From Hibiscus mutabilis (Eukaryota; Streptophyta; Magnoliopsida; Malvales; Malvaceae), in contig CM033745.1 of the NCBI GenBank assembly GCA_019671005.1, forward strand, positions 36,997,834-37,061,833: a DNA stretch of 64,000 nucleotides. Direction: 5' to 3'. Positions within the stretch are counted from its first letter, which is position 1, and every line of letters starts with the position of its first letter. The translations under genes and the position numbers were made by a program. The notes under the pieces are model-generated. The model did not search any database, was not told the DNA's origin, and saw only the letters and a program-made list of their open reading frames with translations. Below are positions 24,944 through 35,780 of this stretch, in pieces.

Positions 24944-25648
24944 TCGTACGGACTAGCCCCATACAGAAGCGTTATCACTTTTGGTATTACAGAACCTCTT
25001 TCCCATGTCAAATGACTTCTAAATCCTTGAATCAACACCTATATATGATATGAAATGCAGATTGAATATAACAAAAGGAAAAAAGAATGAAATGAAACAA
25101 AAGGAAGTCAGTAAGGTGTAATAAACTAAATGAATTAAACGTAAAGCAATAAATAATTCAATAATTTTAAACCATTAAAAGCACGTAGAACATACTTATA
25201 GTAAACAGGTATACATATCAAGCAGAACCTAAAAGGGTTGCCACTAGATGGGCAGAGTTCCGACATGATTTTAAGGGTGAGCTCTATGGTTCGCTATATG
25301 CAGTTAAGTTCTAAAGTAAAGGGTACCCAAATTGTCGTTAGGACATCGATTCAGGGGGAGAGGGTACGACCCATATACCATACGGAGGCGTGAACCCCAC
25401 GAAATATAAGGACCGAATCCCAGGAGCGAATCATAACACCATACGGAAGTGAACACTCCACGAGGCGAAGTAACTGCTCTCACTTAAGGGTTCTAAAGCT
25501 AATATATGGTGACAAATTATATCAATCACTGTGTAAACAAACAAGGTTAGAAATTAGAAATTAAATCAAATCAAACTTCAATTTTCTTAATAGTCACGAT
25601 ATGAACCCGACTAAGGCTTGAATCCTTTATTTTTGTAAAAAAAAATCC

Positions 25649-25667
25649 ATCCCCAGCGGAATCACCA
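25649..25667 (-). other. Primer-binding site of the Tat-type element
   Basis: On the minus strand the LTR end GTTGCTACA is followed after AC by TGGTGATTCCGCTGGGGAT. Such TGG(C/T)GA(C/T)TCCGCTGGGGA sites are usual in Ogre/Tat elements and resemble the 3' end of a tRNA (Arg type in Ogre). This supports placing the LTR border at 25671. Confidence 0.65.
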
Positions 25668-25670
25668 TGT

Positions 25671-28474
25671 TGTAGCAACTATTTTTTTCGGCCGCTACGA
25701 AAAAAAATAAAAATCGTATTTGGGGTAATTCCGGCTTTTATTGAAAATTATTAAAAGGAGAATTTGTGAAAACTCGTGTTTTTAAAATAAGACTTGGAGT
25801 CGCCACCGGTTATTCAAATGGGTATACCAGACACCGTAAAACAAAACCAGAGATTTTAAAAACTTGGGTTCGGGAGTCGATTACGAATGGGGAAGGGTTA
25901 GCACCCCCACACCGCCCAGAACTGGTACCTAATGGGTTCGTATCGTAATTAGTAAGAAAAATAGAAATTCAATTTAATTTTAATTCCTAAGAATGCATGT
26001 ATACATAGCCATACGAATAAAATAACCTAACCCGTAACCCGCAATACCAAAAAAGATAACTCCCGAAAACTCGGGACGACACTCCCACCAGAGTATCGAG
26101 GTCTCAGGTACTAAATTAACTTAATAAGTTGAACATGGAAATTAATTATGCATGAGCAAAAATACAAATACTAACATAGATAAAGGATGATATAAATAAA
26201 ATAGCAAACTTGGTAAATAAAGGCAAAACAAGATTACACACATTACCAACATAAGTACTACAATTTCATACATTTAGTAAATAAAAGTATTGAAATAATA
26301 TCAAAGAAAAATATATAATCATATGTACAAAACCACCGTATGTATAAATGCCTTGTAAAGTATTCCATACGTATATATACATTAAATAAGAAAACAATTT
26401 ACATATATAAATATATTTAAAAAGGAAATAAAGATATGATAAGATATATGTATATATGGTAAACACATAACGATAGATATTATTAGGAAAAACAATTAAT
26501 ATAGGGGGATAAGGGATATACATTACCAAGTAATACTATATATAGAAACACATTGTGTACATATGTATTATGAATACTCAATTTACATACACATATATAT
26601 GGTAAATATAGGTATTATAGTAACATACTATATGTGGTAAGAATAAATAATATAAAACATATAATATATATACACGACATGCTTAAAAAAACCTAACATA
26701 TACATAAAATATAGTAATGTACAAAGACATCGTAGTATAGTAAGAAATATATGTATAAGTGCATGTAAAACGTTATATATATGTATGTTATAAACTAAGC
26801 ATGATATAAGCGTTTAAATATGTAACATAGTAACACATAATGTAACAAGCATAAACTATATAACGCATATGTTCACATTATACATTATACATCATACATG
26901 TAATGTATACTATCATGTTTATATCGCATCCATTATATACCACGTGTCATATATCATCGCATATATTTAATATACACGCAATGTATACTAAAAACACAAT
27001 AATGAGTAACCGGAAATAAACGAAATACCTGACATGTATCGAACAAGTAAAAACTCGAACATAAATACACAAAAAAAGAAAAGACTAAAATTAAATGTAT
27101 GTAAATACAGTGCTGAAATTAAGTAATGCATGCTTAATTAGGGATTAGAAGGGAATTTGACCATTAAAACTCTAATTAATACTAAAACAGGGACTGAATT
27201 GAAACTTTAGGAAAACTACGAGGGACGAAAGTTGTGATTAAGATGGGCGGGATGACCACGATGGCGATTATTTTAGGGCAGGCGGGTTTATAAAAGTATT
27301 TACCCATTTTTATTTTAAGCCTGAGTATATAACACATTTTTAAACCGAATCTAAACCTTTCTCCCTCATTTTTTAACCTGCTTCAAAAAAACCCCTAAAT
27401 CCTATGAGGATTTGGGGATGAACGCCATCGTGTTCATTCCCAATCTGAGGATAAACTCAGTTTCGGGCGACGTTCTGTCGTGCCAACCGCCATGCCCCGC
27501 CGCTCGCCGGCACCGGTGAACACCAAAACAAACCCCAAAAAACCATTTTCCGAGCCCTCTTTCTCTATTAAAACCCTAAATCCATTATTGTTTTAGTAAA
27601 TGAACACCCAAATCCCTCGTATCTAAAAAAATAAACCATTTTAGGGTCCCCTTTATCTCACGATTCACCCTTATCGGTCCTAAAGGCCGAGGGATTATCA
27701 CTGGGAGGCGGCTCCTCCATCATCGGAAGCCCTAGGACGGCTGGGAGACGACTCGACAGAAAGGTAAACTCTCAACCTTTGATTCTAGTATTTTTGTTTA
27801 CATGCAAAGAGAAAGAAAAATGGGATACCTCTGAAACCTTATGCCTTTTTCTGTATTCGATCTCTTAAAAACTGATTACATATCAGATTATTACAACATA
27901 TATACTAGATTTTATTTGTTTACAAGATCAAGCAAATTAAATGTTTTCACTGTGGCTGAGATATTGATTCTGATATTTCCATATTTTTTATTGTTTTTTC
28001 GGATTATGAGAGATCCGCTGCCAGCGGATTTTCTAACGATGAAGGGGGACAGTTGATGATGACTGTGTGATGATATGGCGGCTCTAGATGACGAACGGTT
28101 GGCGCGTGGGAGACGAACGGTTGGCGCGTGATATCCATGCGGGATCTAAAGAGACGCCGAGCTTCAATCTTGGTCGTTGGATCTGGCTTGATACAGCGGT
28201 CCTCTTGTGGCTGCTGCAAGGAAAGCAAGATATTATTAGGGTTTAGATAGGTTTGGGCCAAATGGGCCTTGTAAAATATTGGGTTTATATAAATGAACTG
28301 GACTAAATAATTTAATTGGGTTTTATTTCAGATTTCTTTTTTAATTATTATTATCTTAACATCACATATAATAATGATAATATTGACACTAATAATAACA
28401 GTTAATAACATTAATCATCAACACTAAACTAGTGATAATACATATACAAAGCTGGATAAAAATTAGTGACTACA
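25671..28474 (-). repeat. 5' LTR of the Tat-type element (about 2.8 kb)
   Basis: In plus orientation it runs from TGTAGCAACT (25671) to TGACTACA (28474). The right half (27030-28474) matches the left LTR at 12286-13710. The left half contains a GAGTCGCCACCGG ... GGGAAGGGTTAGCACCCC block also found in the second element's LTR (57190-57350, inverted), and an unusual TATA/CATA-rich stretch at 26240-27000. An alternative is that only 27030-28474 is LTR, but no primer-binding site follows 27030. Confidence 0.65.
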
Positions 28475-28779
28475 CAAACATCTGCACTTTTACGGATATA
28501 TGTCATCCAAGACACATGAGTGTATGCATTTTTGTTTTGTCAAAATGTGAAATCAGAGGCATTAAATAATTCAGAGGCTATCCTCTACGTTCTTACAGAG
28601 CTCGTGCCGTCCAAGACACAAATGGACGCAGACATCTCCGCGTCCTTTGAAAAAAACAAAAACTAATGACTTATTATAAAAAAATATGTTGATCATTAAT
28701 CAAATTTAGATTATTATAATAGTTAATTTTTATCAAAATTACTTAAATTTATATTGATTATAAGAGTAGTTTTGATTTT
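28475..28779. other. Unique-looking spacer right of the Tat-type element
   Basis: Less AT-rich than its surroundings. It has a near-repeat (GTCCAAGACACAAATGGACGC versus CATCCAAGACACATGAGTG). No gene recognised. Confidence 0.35.
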
Positions 28780-28912
28780 TTTATAATTACACTAGTAACA
28801 ATTGAATCCCTAAACCTATTTTCTTAAAATCTAAACCCCGAACTAAATCATTAAACTTTAAAATTAAGTTACATATAGAAATATTTTTTACTACCAGTGT
28901 ATTGAATAGATA
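28780..28912. mobile_element. Small MITE of the CCCTAAA-interior family
   Basis: Imperfect inverted ends (TACACTAGTAACAA and complement of TTACTACCAGTGTA) surround a tract with CTAAACC-like units, as in 344-502 and 43773-44018. Confidence 0.4.
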
Positions 28913-28932
28913 TATATGTATGTATATGTATA

Positions 28933-29143
28933 TGATCCTCTTACACTATGTAAAACTTGAAAGTTTTACATATATTTTGGACCGTTGGTTTAAGGTAAAT
29001 GGATGGATGAAACTAACAGTAAAAATGTGAAGATTATCACTTGAAAGAAAAGATAGGAAATAATCTTAGTCATTTATTATCATCATCCAACGGTCCAAAA
29101 AAGTGTAAAAGTAATTAAGTTTTTACATAGTGTAAATGGATCA
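28933..29143. mobile_element. 211-bp MITE with TA target duplication
   Basis: Termini TGATCC(T/A)(C/T)TTACACTATGTAAAA are inverted at the two ends. The interior also pairs (GGACCGTTGG with CCAACGGTCC). The element is flanked by TA on both sides (28931-28932 and 29144-29145), as for Tc1/Mariner (Stowaway-type) MITEs. Confidence 0.7.
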
Positions 29144-29177
29144 TAACCCAAATATATATATAGTTACATAACTAAAT

Positions 29178-29470
29178 GGGAAATGCTAAGGTGAGGCACC
29201 TTAGGGCGTGGTTAAAATACGACTCTGGTAAGAATTTATGTAGGACTGAGTAATAATTTAGGTAAAATCGAAATTCTTATTAACTGGTAAAATTTTGTGT
29301 AACTACATAAATTCTTATATTATAACCTAAATTCTTAGCCAAATGGTCAAAATTTGTGTAGATTGTAACAATTTGTGCAACTACAGAAATTTTTACCAAC
29401 TGAATAAAAATTTGTATAGGTCCGCCTCAATTTAATTGCACCCTAAGGGTGCCTCACCCTAGAACTACCC
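29178..29470. mobile_element. 293-bp MITE with perfect 10-bp target duplication
   Basis: The inverted ends share TAGGGTGAGGCACC-like sequence (left GGGAAATGCTAAGGTGAGGC, right GCCTCACCCTAGAACTACCC). They are flanked by ATAACTAAAT at 29168-29177 and again at 29471-29480. The duplication length suggests a MULE-type element. Non-coding. Confidence 0.75.
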
Positions 29471-29480
29471 ATAACTAAAT

Positions 29481-29969
29481 AGGTTGGCTATCTTGCCCAA
29501 AGGCGGATGCATATAGGGCTAGAGGGGGCCTAGCCCCCTAAAATTTTGATAAATCAATGGTCAACTTTTTAAAAATTTAAAAATTTTAATTTGATCCCTT
29601 TAAAATTTTTAGAAATTTTTATTATGTTTAATTTTTTGAATATTTTTAATTAAATCCTTTTTAAAAATTTTAAAAATTGTTATTAAGTCTAACATTTTAA
29701 AACAATTATTCAGGTTCCAATTTGTTTAAAACTTTTTAATTAATTTTTTAAAATTTTGAAAATATTAATTTAGAACTCCATTTTTTTTTAAATTTTAAAT
29801 AGACACCCAAACTAGGTTAGCCAACATCCATCCCTGATCCTGCCTGCCCATCATTTTCTGTCTTTTTAACGAAAAGAAGGAAACATGAAAATCTGGATTA
29901 ACAAGAAGAAGCGTAACCTTTTAAAATCTTCATTGTTAATAGTTGAAAAAAAATACTAATAAAATAAAG
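29481..29969. other. Decayed AT-rich repeat remnant
   Basis: Holds the phrase GGGGGCCTAGCCCCCTAAAATTTTG (29535-29560) followed by many TTTAAAATTTT variants and ending near CATCCATCCCTGA. It resembles 2780-2970. No gene. Confidence 0.4.
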
Positions 29970-31312
29970 GAATAGCTACATATTTAGTACTCCACCTATT
30001 CCCGTATTTTTATTTTAGTATTTTACTTACTTGTTTTTGTAAATGGTACCTAATGTTACGTTTTTGTTCTGTTTTGATACCCTAACGGTTAAAAACAAAT
30101 GGAAATGATGACATAATTTATTTTTAATTGGGATAATCACAGTTTTAATCCCTAAAACTTATATATTTCTACTAATTTAGTTCAAATTCTATCAATTTAA
30201 TAATCATCTTAAATATTTGAGTTAAAACTATAAATTCCCCATTTTATTTCTTCTTCCCAAAACCCTAACCCCATTTTATTTATTCTTCAACCCAAGACAC
30301 ATAATATGAAAACCCAAATTTTAAAGATTCTTAATCTAAGTTTTAATTTATTGTAGCTGAAGACAAACCAGCACCAACCCCATCTTTAAACAAATTTCAA
30401 TGAAAAAATTTATGTATTAGACATCATCGAAATTTAGAAACAATTGAAGAACCTATCAAGGAGTGAACTTTAATCCTATTTAATTTAATGGGGGAAAAGC
30501 TAATGGATTCGTAAAATAAAACTCAAAGCAAAAAAGGAATTAAAAAAAAAACAAAATTTAAATTCAAATTTGAAAATTTCCTCGCTTGTTATCCATTGAG
30601 AAGCAATTTTATTTTACCAAGTTCAAGTGTGATTTCTTCAACTATCCCCTTTGAAAATATGAAATGAAATATAAGTATAAAATTTTCTCTGAGTGATTCG
30701 AGACGTGAAGAAATGCACATTACGTGTTTGAAAAAAGGCTCCAACACAAGCTATATATATATACTAGAGAGAATTTCAGTTTACTTTTTCAGTTATTTTT
30801 TTTTGTAGATGGAGACAGACAAAGGATTAAGGTCCTCCCCTTGAATTGAGGTTCAGCAATGGTGGAATGGGCTTTCACCTGAAGTTTTTGAGCCCCACCG
30901 CCACCCACGGACTCGGATTCAGAGCATGTGGTGGAATACGGATGATTTCGATTTTGTGGATTGCTGGGAATTGCATCAAACATTTGGTGAAAGTAATTTG
31001 ACTGTAGGTTTTGTTGGTGATCATTATGCCAACCATGTTTCTGTTAAGAACATTGTTTTCGGGGATGGTTTTAGTTGTGGGGTTGCTGAGGATAGAGTTT
31101 GAACTAAATTGATAAAAATATATAAGTTTTAAAATTAAAATTGTAATTATCTTAATTAAAAATAAGTTATGTCATCATCTTTATTTTTTTAACAGTTATG
31201 TATCAAAACAAAATAAAAATATAACATTAAATATTATTTTATTAAAATAAATAAATAAATATTTAAATAAAAATGTAAAAGTATGTGTGATACTAAATAT
31301 GTAATTATTCTT
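29970..31312. mobile_element. Long-TIR element carrying a gene-like segment (Pack-MULE-like)
   Basis: The left arm (about 29970-30225: CTACATATTTAGTA, TTACGTTTTTGTTCTGTTTTGATAC, GATGACATAA, AACTTATATATTT, TTTAGTTCAAA) is repeated inverted in the right arm (about 31312-31095). The flanking 9-mers AAAATAAAG (29961-29969) and AAAATAGAG (31313-31321) match at 8 of 9 positions, fitting a MULE target duplication. The middle holds the less AT-rich segment 30810-31100. Confidence 0.6.
30846..31102 (+). pseudogene. Gene-like fragment of unknown origin inside the TIR element
   Basis: A frame of about 80 codons after a TGA near 30844 is open to a TGA near 31101 and contains WWNTDDFDFVDCWELHQTFGE. The base composition is richer in G/C than the surrounding element. 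The minus strand also has an open stretch (30789-30983). I recognise no family and cannot say which strand was coding. It may be a captured host exon. Confidence 0.35.
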
Positions 31313-31517
31313 AAAATAGAGCACGTAAACAGCATTAAAAATATATATAAAAAAGTGAAGGGATGGTGAGGGGTCCCACTTGCCCCTGGTATTGAAAATC
31401 CGGAAATGGTTCAGGTTCATGCACCTTCTTCCGATTCCAATTAAAGCAAATGTATTTCAGTAATAATTTTGTTTATTTATTTTGATTCCCAAATTTATTC
31501 TCTTTCGTTCCTCACAT

Positions 31518-31525
31518 TATATAAA
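31518..31525 (+). promoter_or_regulatory. TATA box of the RTE1-type gene
   Basis: TATATAAA lies about 30 bases upstream of an (AT)n run and of the pyrimidine-rich leader, and about 220 bases before the inferred 5' splice site of the leader intron. Confidence 0.5.
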
Positions 31526-31539
31526 CCATTTCTTTTTTG

Positions 31540-31543
<4 letters not shown>

Positions 31544-31571
<28 letters not shown>
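31544..31571. repeat. (AT)n microsatellite in leader of the RTE1-type gene
   Basis: About 14 TA units, located just downstream of the TATA box and therefore probably in or next to the transcribed leader. Confidence 0.8.
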
Positions 31572-31573
<2 letters not shown>

Positions 31574-31579
31574 ATTTCT

Positions 31580-33363
31580 TTGCTTGCTTCTTCCAACTGC
31601 ACAACACCAACAGCAATCATATCCAAAACCAATACAAAAGCTTAAAGCAATACCCTCGCTTCTTTTATCATTTCCTTTGTTTAAAGATCTTTGCTTTGCT
31701 CTTCTTCTTTTTGGTGGTCTCTATTCCAAGCAATAACCTGCAGGTTAGTGAAACTCACAGCTTTCATGGTTGGTCCTAATTTTACAGCTTTTTAACTTAG
31801 GTTTGGATCTGCTCTTCTTTTTGTTGATTGAATATGTGTTTCATGGAGTTAAAGATCTTGTTTTGTTTTAATGTATTATGATGCTAGTTCTGGGTTTTGC
31901 TTGTTTTGGCTGAAAAGTTAATCAGAACATGTTGGCATTGAATTTGAAATTTGATTAGTGCTCCAGTTGTTTGAATTCATGACTGTTAGGTAGAGAAATG
32001 GTAGCAAGAAAGATCTATCTTTGCTGATTTCCCAGTAACAAAAAATCTTTCTTTTGACTGAAGAAATAGGATCTGATACACTGGAAATTGTATTATTTGG
32101 ATAATTGCAGATATTGATATGTTAGCTATAAAATTCCCCCCTTTGATATTTTCCCAGAACCCTGGAGATCATTTTAAAGAAAGGGTTTCAGAATTTAGGA
32201 ATTGAATGAATCTTCATTTAGGCTATAGATTGTTTTTGGTTATTGTTGGACACTTGGACTTAAAAATTTACACGAACATTCGATGTGTATGCTTAGATTC
32301 TATGTTTTTCGGCACTCGTTTTTCAGTGTCGGATATGTTACGTGTCTGCCGCAGGTTTGATTATGATATTATCAGTATTATCTAAGGTAACATTACTTCC
32401 TTTTGTAGAATGATACTATAGTAGATTATTGCTATTATCCTCTGAGTGTGCTGGTTGAAATGGTGATAGTTCACCACCAAGAACTGCAACATCTGTTTGA
32501 CGCCCGGAAAACTTACTATGATGGATTTAAAACAAGGTTATGGCACGAACTGTGGCCACTAGATGAAATTGATTAGAAGAATGGAAAGTTTCCTTGCTGT
32601 CTAGTGTGGACTCCACTGCCTGTTGTCTCATGGTTGGCACCCTTCATTGGACATCTTGGCATTTGTCGGGAGGATGGAGTGATTCTTGACTTTTCGGGGT
32701 CGAATTTCGTAAATGTTGAAGAGTTTGCTTTCGGTGCAACTGCTCGATATGTTCAACTCGATAGAGAAAAGGTATAGTTCCATGCCGACACTCTGAGTTG
32801 AAACTTTTTATGTCTCTTTGTGCACACAAATGCATAGTTATAACCCTTAGCTAGGAAGCAATAAAAATAATTTCTTTTTACCCTCCTATACTGTTATGGG
32901 AGTTAAATTTTTATACTAACTTCTTGTATTGTTTAACCAGTGTTGCTTTCCTCTGAACATGTCCTCTCATACATGCAAGCAAGGTTACCAGCATTCCGAG
33001 TACGGGACAGCTGTCACATGGGACGATGCATTGCGGTCAAGTGTACGTCAATTTGAGCACAAGAGCTACAACCTCTTCACGTGCAACTCTCACTCATTCG
33101 TCACCAATTGTCTCAACCGACTCTGCTACAGTGGATCAATGGATTGGAACATGCTAACCGTGGCTGCTCTAATTCTTTTTAAAGGTCATTGGTTCAATAC
33201 CATGTCGATAATAAGATCGTTCCTCCCTTCCACGGTGGTGGTCTGCCTAGGGTTAGTATTGGTTGGCTGGCCTTTCTTGGTTGGACTGTGCTCATTCTCC
33301 CTACTCCTTATGAGTTGGTTTCTGTTGGGAACTTACTGTCTCAAAACCTTATTGGAAATCTAG
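31580..33363 (+). pseudogene. RTE1/RTH-type (DUF778, TMEM222 family) membrane protein with premature stop
   Basis: RTE1 in Arabidopsis is an ER/Golgi membrane protein that promotes function of the ethylene receptor ETR1. The homolog RTH is related. Coding exons are 32460-32771 and 32941-33363, joined in phase 0 across a 169-bp GT-AG intron. The first gives LFDARKTYYDGFK, LWHELWPLDEID, then FPCCLVWTPLPVVSWLAPFIGH and CREDGVILDFSGSNFV. The second gives CCFPLNM, TWDDALRSSVRQFEH, NLFTCNSHSFVTNCLNRL and two C-terminal hydrophobic helices. The total of 244 codons plus stop fits the family. TAG at 32574-32576 (codon 39) interrupts it just before KNGKFPCC, and no downstream ATG could restore the conserved core. 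A spliced leader (exon to about 31743, donor after CTGCAG) precedes it. It is a pseudogene or a sequence error; RTE1 versus RTH is not decided. Confidence 0.8.
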
Positions 33364-35110
33364 AGGTCTTGTTTTCAGAAAGGTTGAAAGATGCAAAAAT
33401 GAAAACATTTTATTTGTAAGTTAAACAACAAAATAGAGATCAAAACTGCAATGTGTTCCTCTTATGCACATTTGCTCTAAGTTTGTTACTGTGCAAACAA
33501 CTCCAGTGATAACGGGGTCGGGCCAATTGGTGAAAGGGTCGGGGCCGGGTAATTCTGCAGACTGCAAACTGAAGTTGAAGATCACTCGAGTGGAAGGATA
33601 ATATTCATAATGTATCTTTACAAAATTTGATCTAGATTAGTCGGTCAATGAGTCTAATACCAATCAAACAAAAAAAGAGCACATGAAATGAGAGTTTGTT
33701 AGTGTTGTCACATGACACCCACGAATCTCCAGAATAATTTTGGCTTTGGCTTTAAAACAATGGACCACAACTCCCAGCCCCCTACATGTTCTTATCATTT
33801 AACTGGAAATCACAACTTTAATATATTATCATAAACAGACATAGATATATGTGCTTCAGGAACAATCCCACATAGTGTTTTGTGTGTTTGTTTAGGGCAA
33901 CGAGCTTTTCCTTTTGTTCTTGGTTAATGAGTATCATTTACTATTCTTTGTTTTATCTATTCATTTTGGAGGACATATTAACCTTTGACGATGATTAAAG
34001 GGAAATTAGCAAAGTAAGTAATAGTTTAAGACAAGACATCACTTTTAAAAAGGTTCATTAAGATAAACTGGAGTGTTGGATTATTACACAATGCGAGTTT
34101 AGGGGGTTGGTAGATACAAAAAAAGGTTCCTTTGCCATGATTTCAAATCAACATATTTTACCAAAACCTTCGGAGCTGTCGAATGGAGATTAGATCTTTA
34201 CCAATGAATTGTAATGAAGATAAAAATTTAAAATTGACCACCGAATCCGATCCACCATATATGCTTCTGTTACGTACACTTTTAATATATAAATTTATAT
34301 TAAACTATGTCGTAGAACTTACTAAAAACATAATAATTAATATTTATTTTTAAGATTTATTAAGTTGATAGTCGTGTTATTGACTAGTACCCAATGGACA
34401 TAAAATTTAGTGTATTAAATACTATAAAACTAATCAAAGTCAGTTGATATTGGTGAGGTATGTAGGTATTGACTAAGCCATTTTTGTCGTCTTCCCAAAA
34501 GAGAAAACCCCGATAACAATTAATAGAATCTCAAGTAAGCTAAAGACAAAGACCTTACCCAATTTAGCTATCGTATTGACCAACTTGTATAATTTAGAAA
34601 TTAGAACTTAGAAGTGAGCACGAAAGGACAAAACTCAAACTACTCACTTGGTTAGTTCAAAAGTCCAATGTCCCCAAAGGTCATATCTGTCCTAAAACAA
34701 TAATATATAGATATGGATAAGTTTTGGTTTACCAAGGTAATTGAGGTTCATGTTCTTAATTTTTTTTGTTTAATGATAATTTCATATTCGGACTAGGTTA
34801 GTTTGAATATTTGTAAAATTAAATTTTATATTTTCTATATTTCGAATTAAATACTTATGTAGTCCTATTAATCTTAAAATAAATTGACTTTGTTCTTTCA
34901 TCATCGGTCTAATCACACCTTACTATTCAAATTTCAGATTTTGTTCATATACTTGATTTTGACAAAATTTGCCCCCCTCTAATTTTATAATGTCACTAGT
35001 TCATTTAAATAGCTAACACCATTAACTATTTGGAATAACTAAAATATAGAACTAAATTATAAATTTGATCATAGTAGAGGGACCAAAACTATAATTTGAG
35101 CTATAAATTT
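33364..35110. other. Intergenic region between RTE1-type gene and PYL2
   Basis: Contains the 3' flank of the first gene and the promoter of the second. No other gene or bounded repeat was recognised. Confidence 0.4.
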
Positions 35111-35112
35111 GT

Positions 35113-35128
35113 ACGTGTATATATATAA
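35113..35128 (+). promoter_or_regulatory. ABRE-core plus TATA box of the PYL2-type gene
   Basis: ACGTGT (35113-35118) directly abuts TATATATAAA (35119-35128), about 80 bases before the ATG. The ACGTG core is the centre of ABA-responsive elements, so feedback by ABA is conceivable, but one core motif is weak evidence. Confidence 0.45.
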
Positions 35129-35210
35129 ACTCATTCTCTAAGCTTTTTATCACTTGGTGCTTTTTCATTCTACGAAATCAAAAGCCTCAACTTTTCTTCT
35201 TCTTCAGCAA

Positions 35211-35780
35211 ATGGACTCAACCGAAATGCCCCCTCAGGGCCTAACCAAAGAAGAGTATTCCGAGCTGAAGCCTCTCATTCAAACATACCATAAATTCGAG
35301 CCGATACCCAACACATGCACGTCGCTCATAACGCAACGCATCGACGCCCCGCTTCAATCCGTGTGGCCATTCATCCGGAGCTTCGAAAACCCCCAGAAAT
35401 ACAAGCACTTCATCAAGGGCTGCAACATGAGCGGCGACGGCGGCGTCGGTAGCATTCGAGAAGTCACCGTCATCTCGGGCCTCCCGGCGTCGACGAGCAC
35501 CGAGAGGCTTGAGATTCTGGACGACGAAAAGCACATATTGAGCTTCAGTGTGGTGGGAGGCGAGCATAGACTGAGGAACTACAGGTCGGTGACCTCGGTG
35601 AATGAGTTTCACAAGGAAGAGAGGGTTTACACCATTGTTTTAGAGTCTTATATAGTGGACATACCGGAAGGAAACACCGGGGAAGATACAAAGATGTTTG
35701 TGGATACAGTTGTGAAGTTGAATCTGCAGAAGCTTGGGGTCATTGCAATGGGCTCCCCCACCCTTCATGGACATGATTGA
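35211..35780 (+). CDS. PYL2: PYR/PYL/RCAR abscisic acid receptor, PYL2-type
   Basis: A soluble START-fold hormone receptor of the cytosol and nucleus. With ABA bound it inhibits clade A PP2C phosphatases and so releases SnRK2 kinases. The 189-residue intact single exon begins at ATG 35211, after a pyrimidine-rich leader. Visible features are GLTKEEYSELKPLI at the N-terminus, TCTSLITQRIDAP, the ligand Lys in YKHF (residue 65), the gate loop SGLPA (89-93), TSTERLEILDDE, the latch GGEHRL (116-121), LESYIVDIPEGNT and the C-terminal helix DTVVKLNLQKLGV (165-177). GLT start, FEP and TCTSLITQRI follow Arabidopsis PYL2 rather than PYR1 or PYL4-13. The usual RRFDNP is RSFENP here. The gene is apparently functional and is the only intact recognisable host gene in the window. 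Confidence 0.92.
   Translation: MDSTEMPPQGLTKEEYSELKPLIQTYHKFEPIPNTCTSLITQRIDAPLQSVWPFIRSFENPQKYKHFIKGCNMSGDGGVGSIREVTVISGLPASTSTERLEILDDEKHILSFSVVGGEHRLRNYRSVTSVNEFHKEERVYTIVLESYIVDIPEGNTGEDTKMFVDTVVKLNLQKLGVIAMGSPTLHGHD

Larger units (their letters stand above)
12286..28474 (-). mobile_element. Ty3/Gypsy LTR retrotransposon, Tat/Ogre-type, degenerate (minus strand)
   Basis: Two related end regions flank 12-14 kb of retroelement coding remnants. On the minus strand the order is: 5' LTR (28474-25671), primer-binding site, ORF1, gag, protease, RT, RNase H, a second (archaeal-type) RNase H, integrase, a long non-coding region with a minisatellite, polypurine tract, and a truncated 3' LTR. The ORF1 before gag, the second RNase H and the absence of a chromodomain place it in the Tat/Ogre lineage. 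Every domain has stops or frameshifts. No target duplication is expected, because the left LTR is truncated. Confidence 0.85.

Noticed and set aside
27030..28474. This shorter segment as the complete LTR of the first Tat-type element
   Set aside because: It also starts TG and ends CA, but no primer-binding site follows 27030, while a good one sits at 25649-25667 beside a proper LTR end.
35154..35210. Upstream extension of the PYL2 frame
   Set aside because: It has no ATG before 35211 and is a pyrimidine-rich leader.
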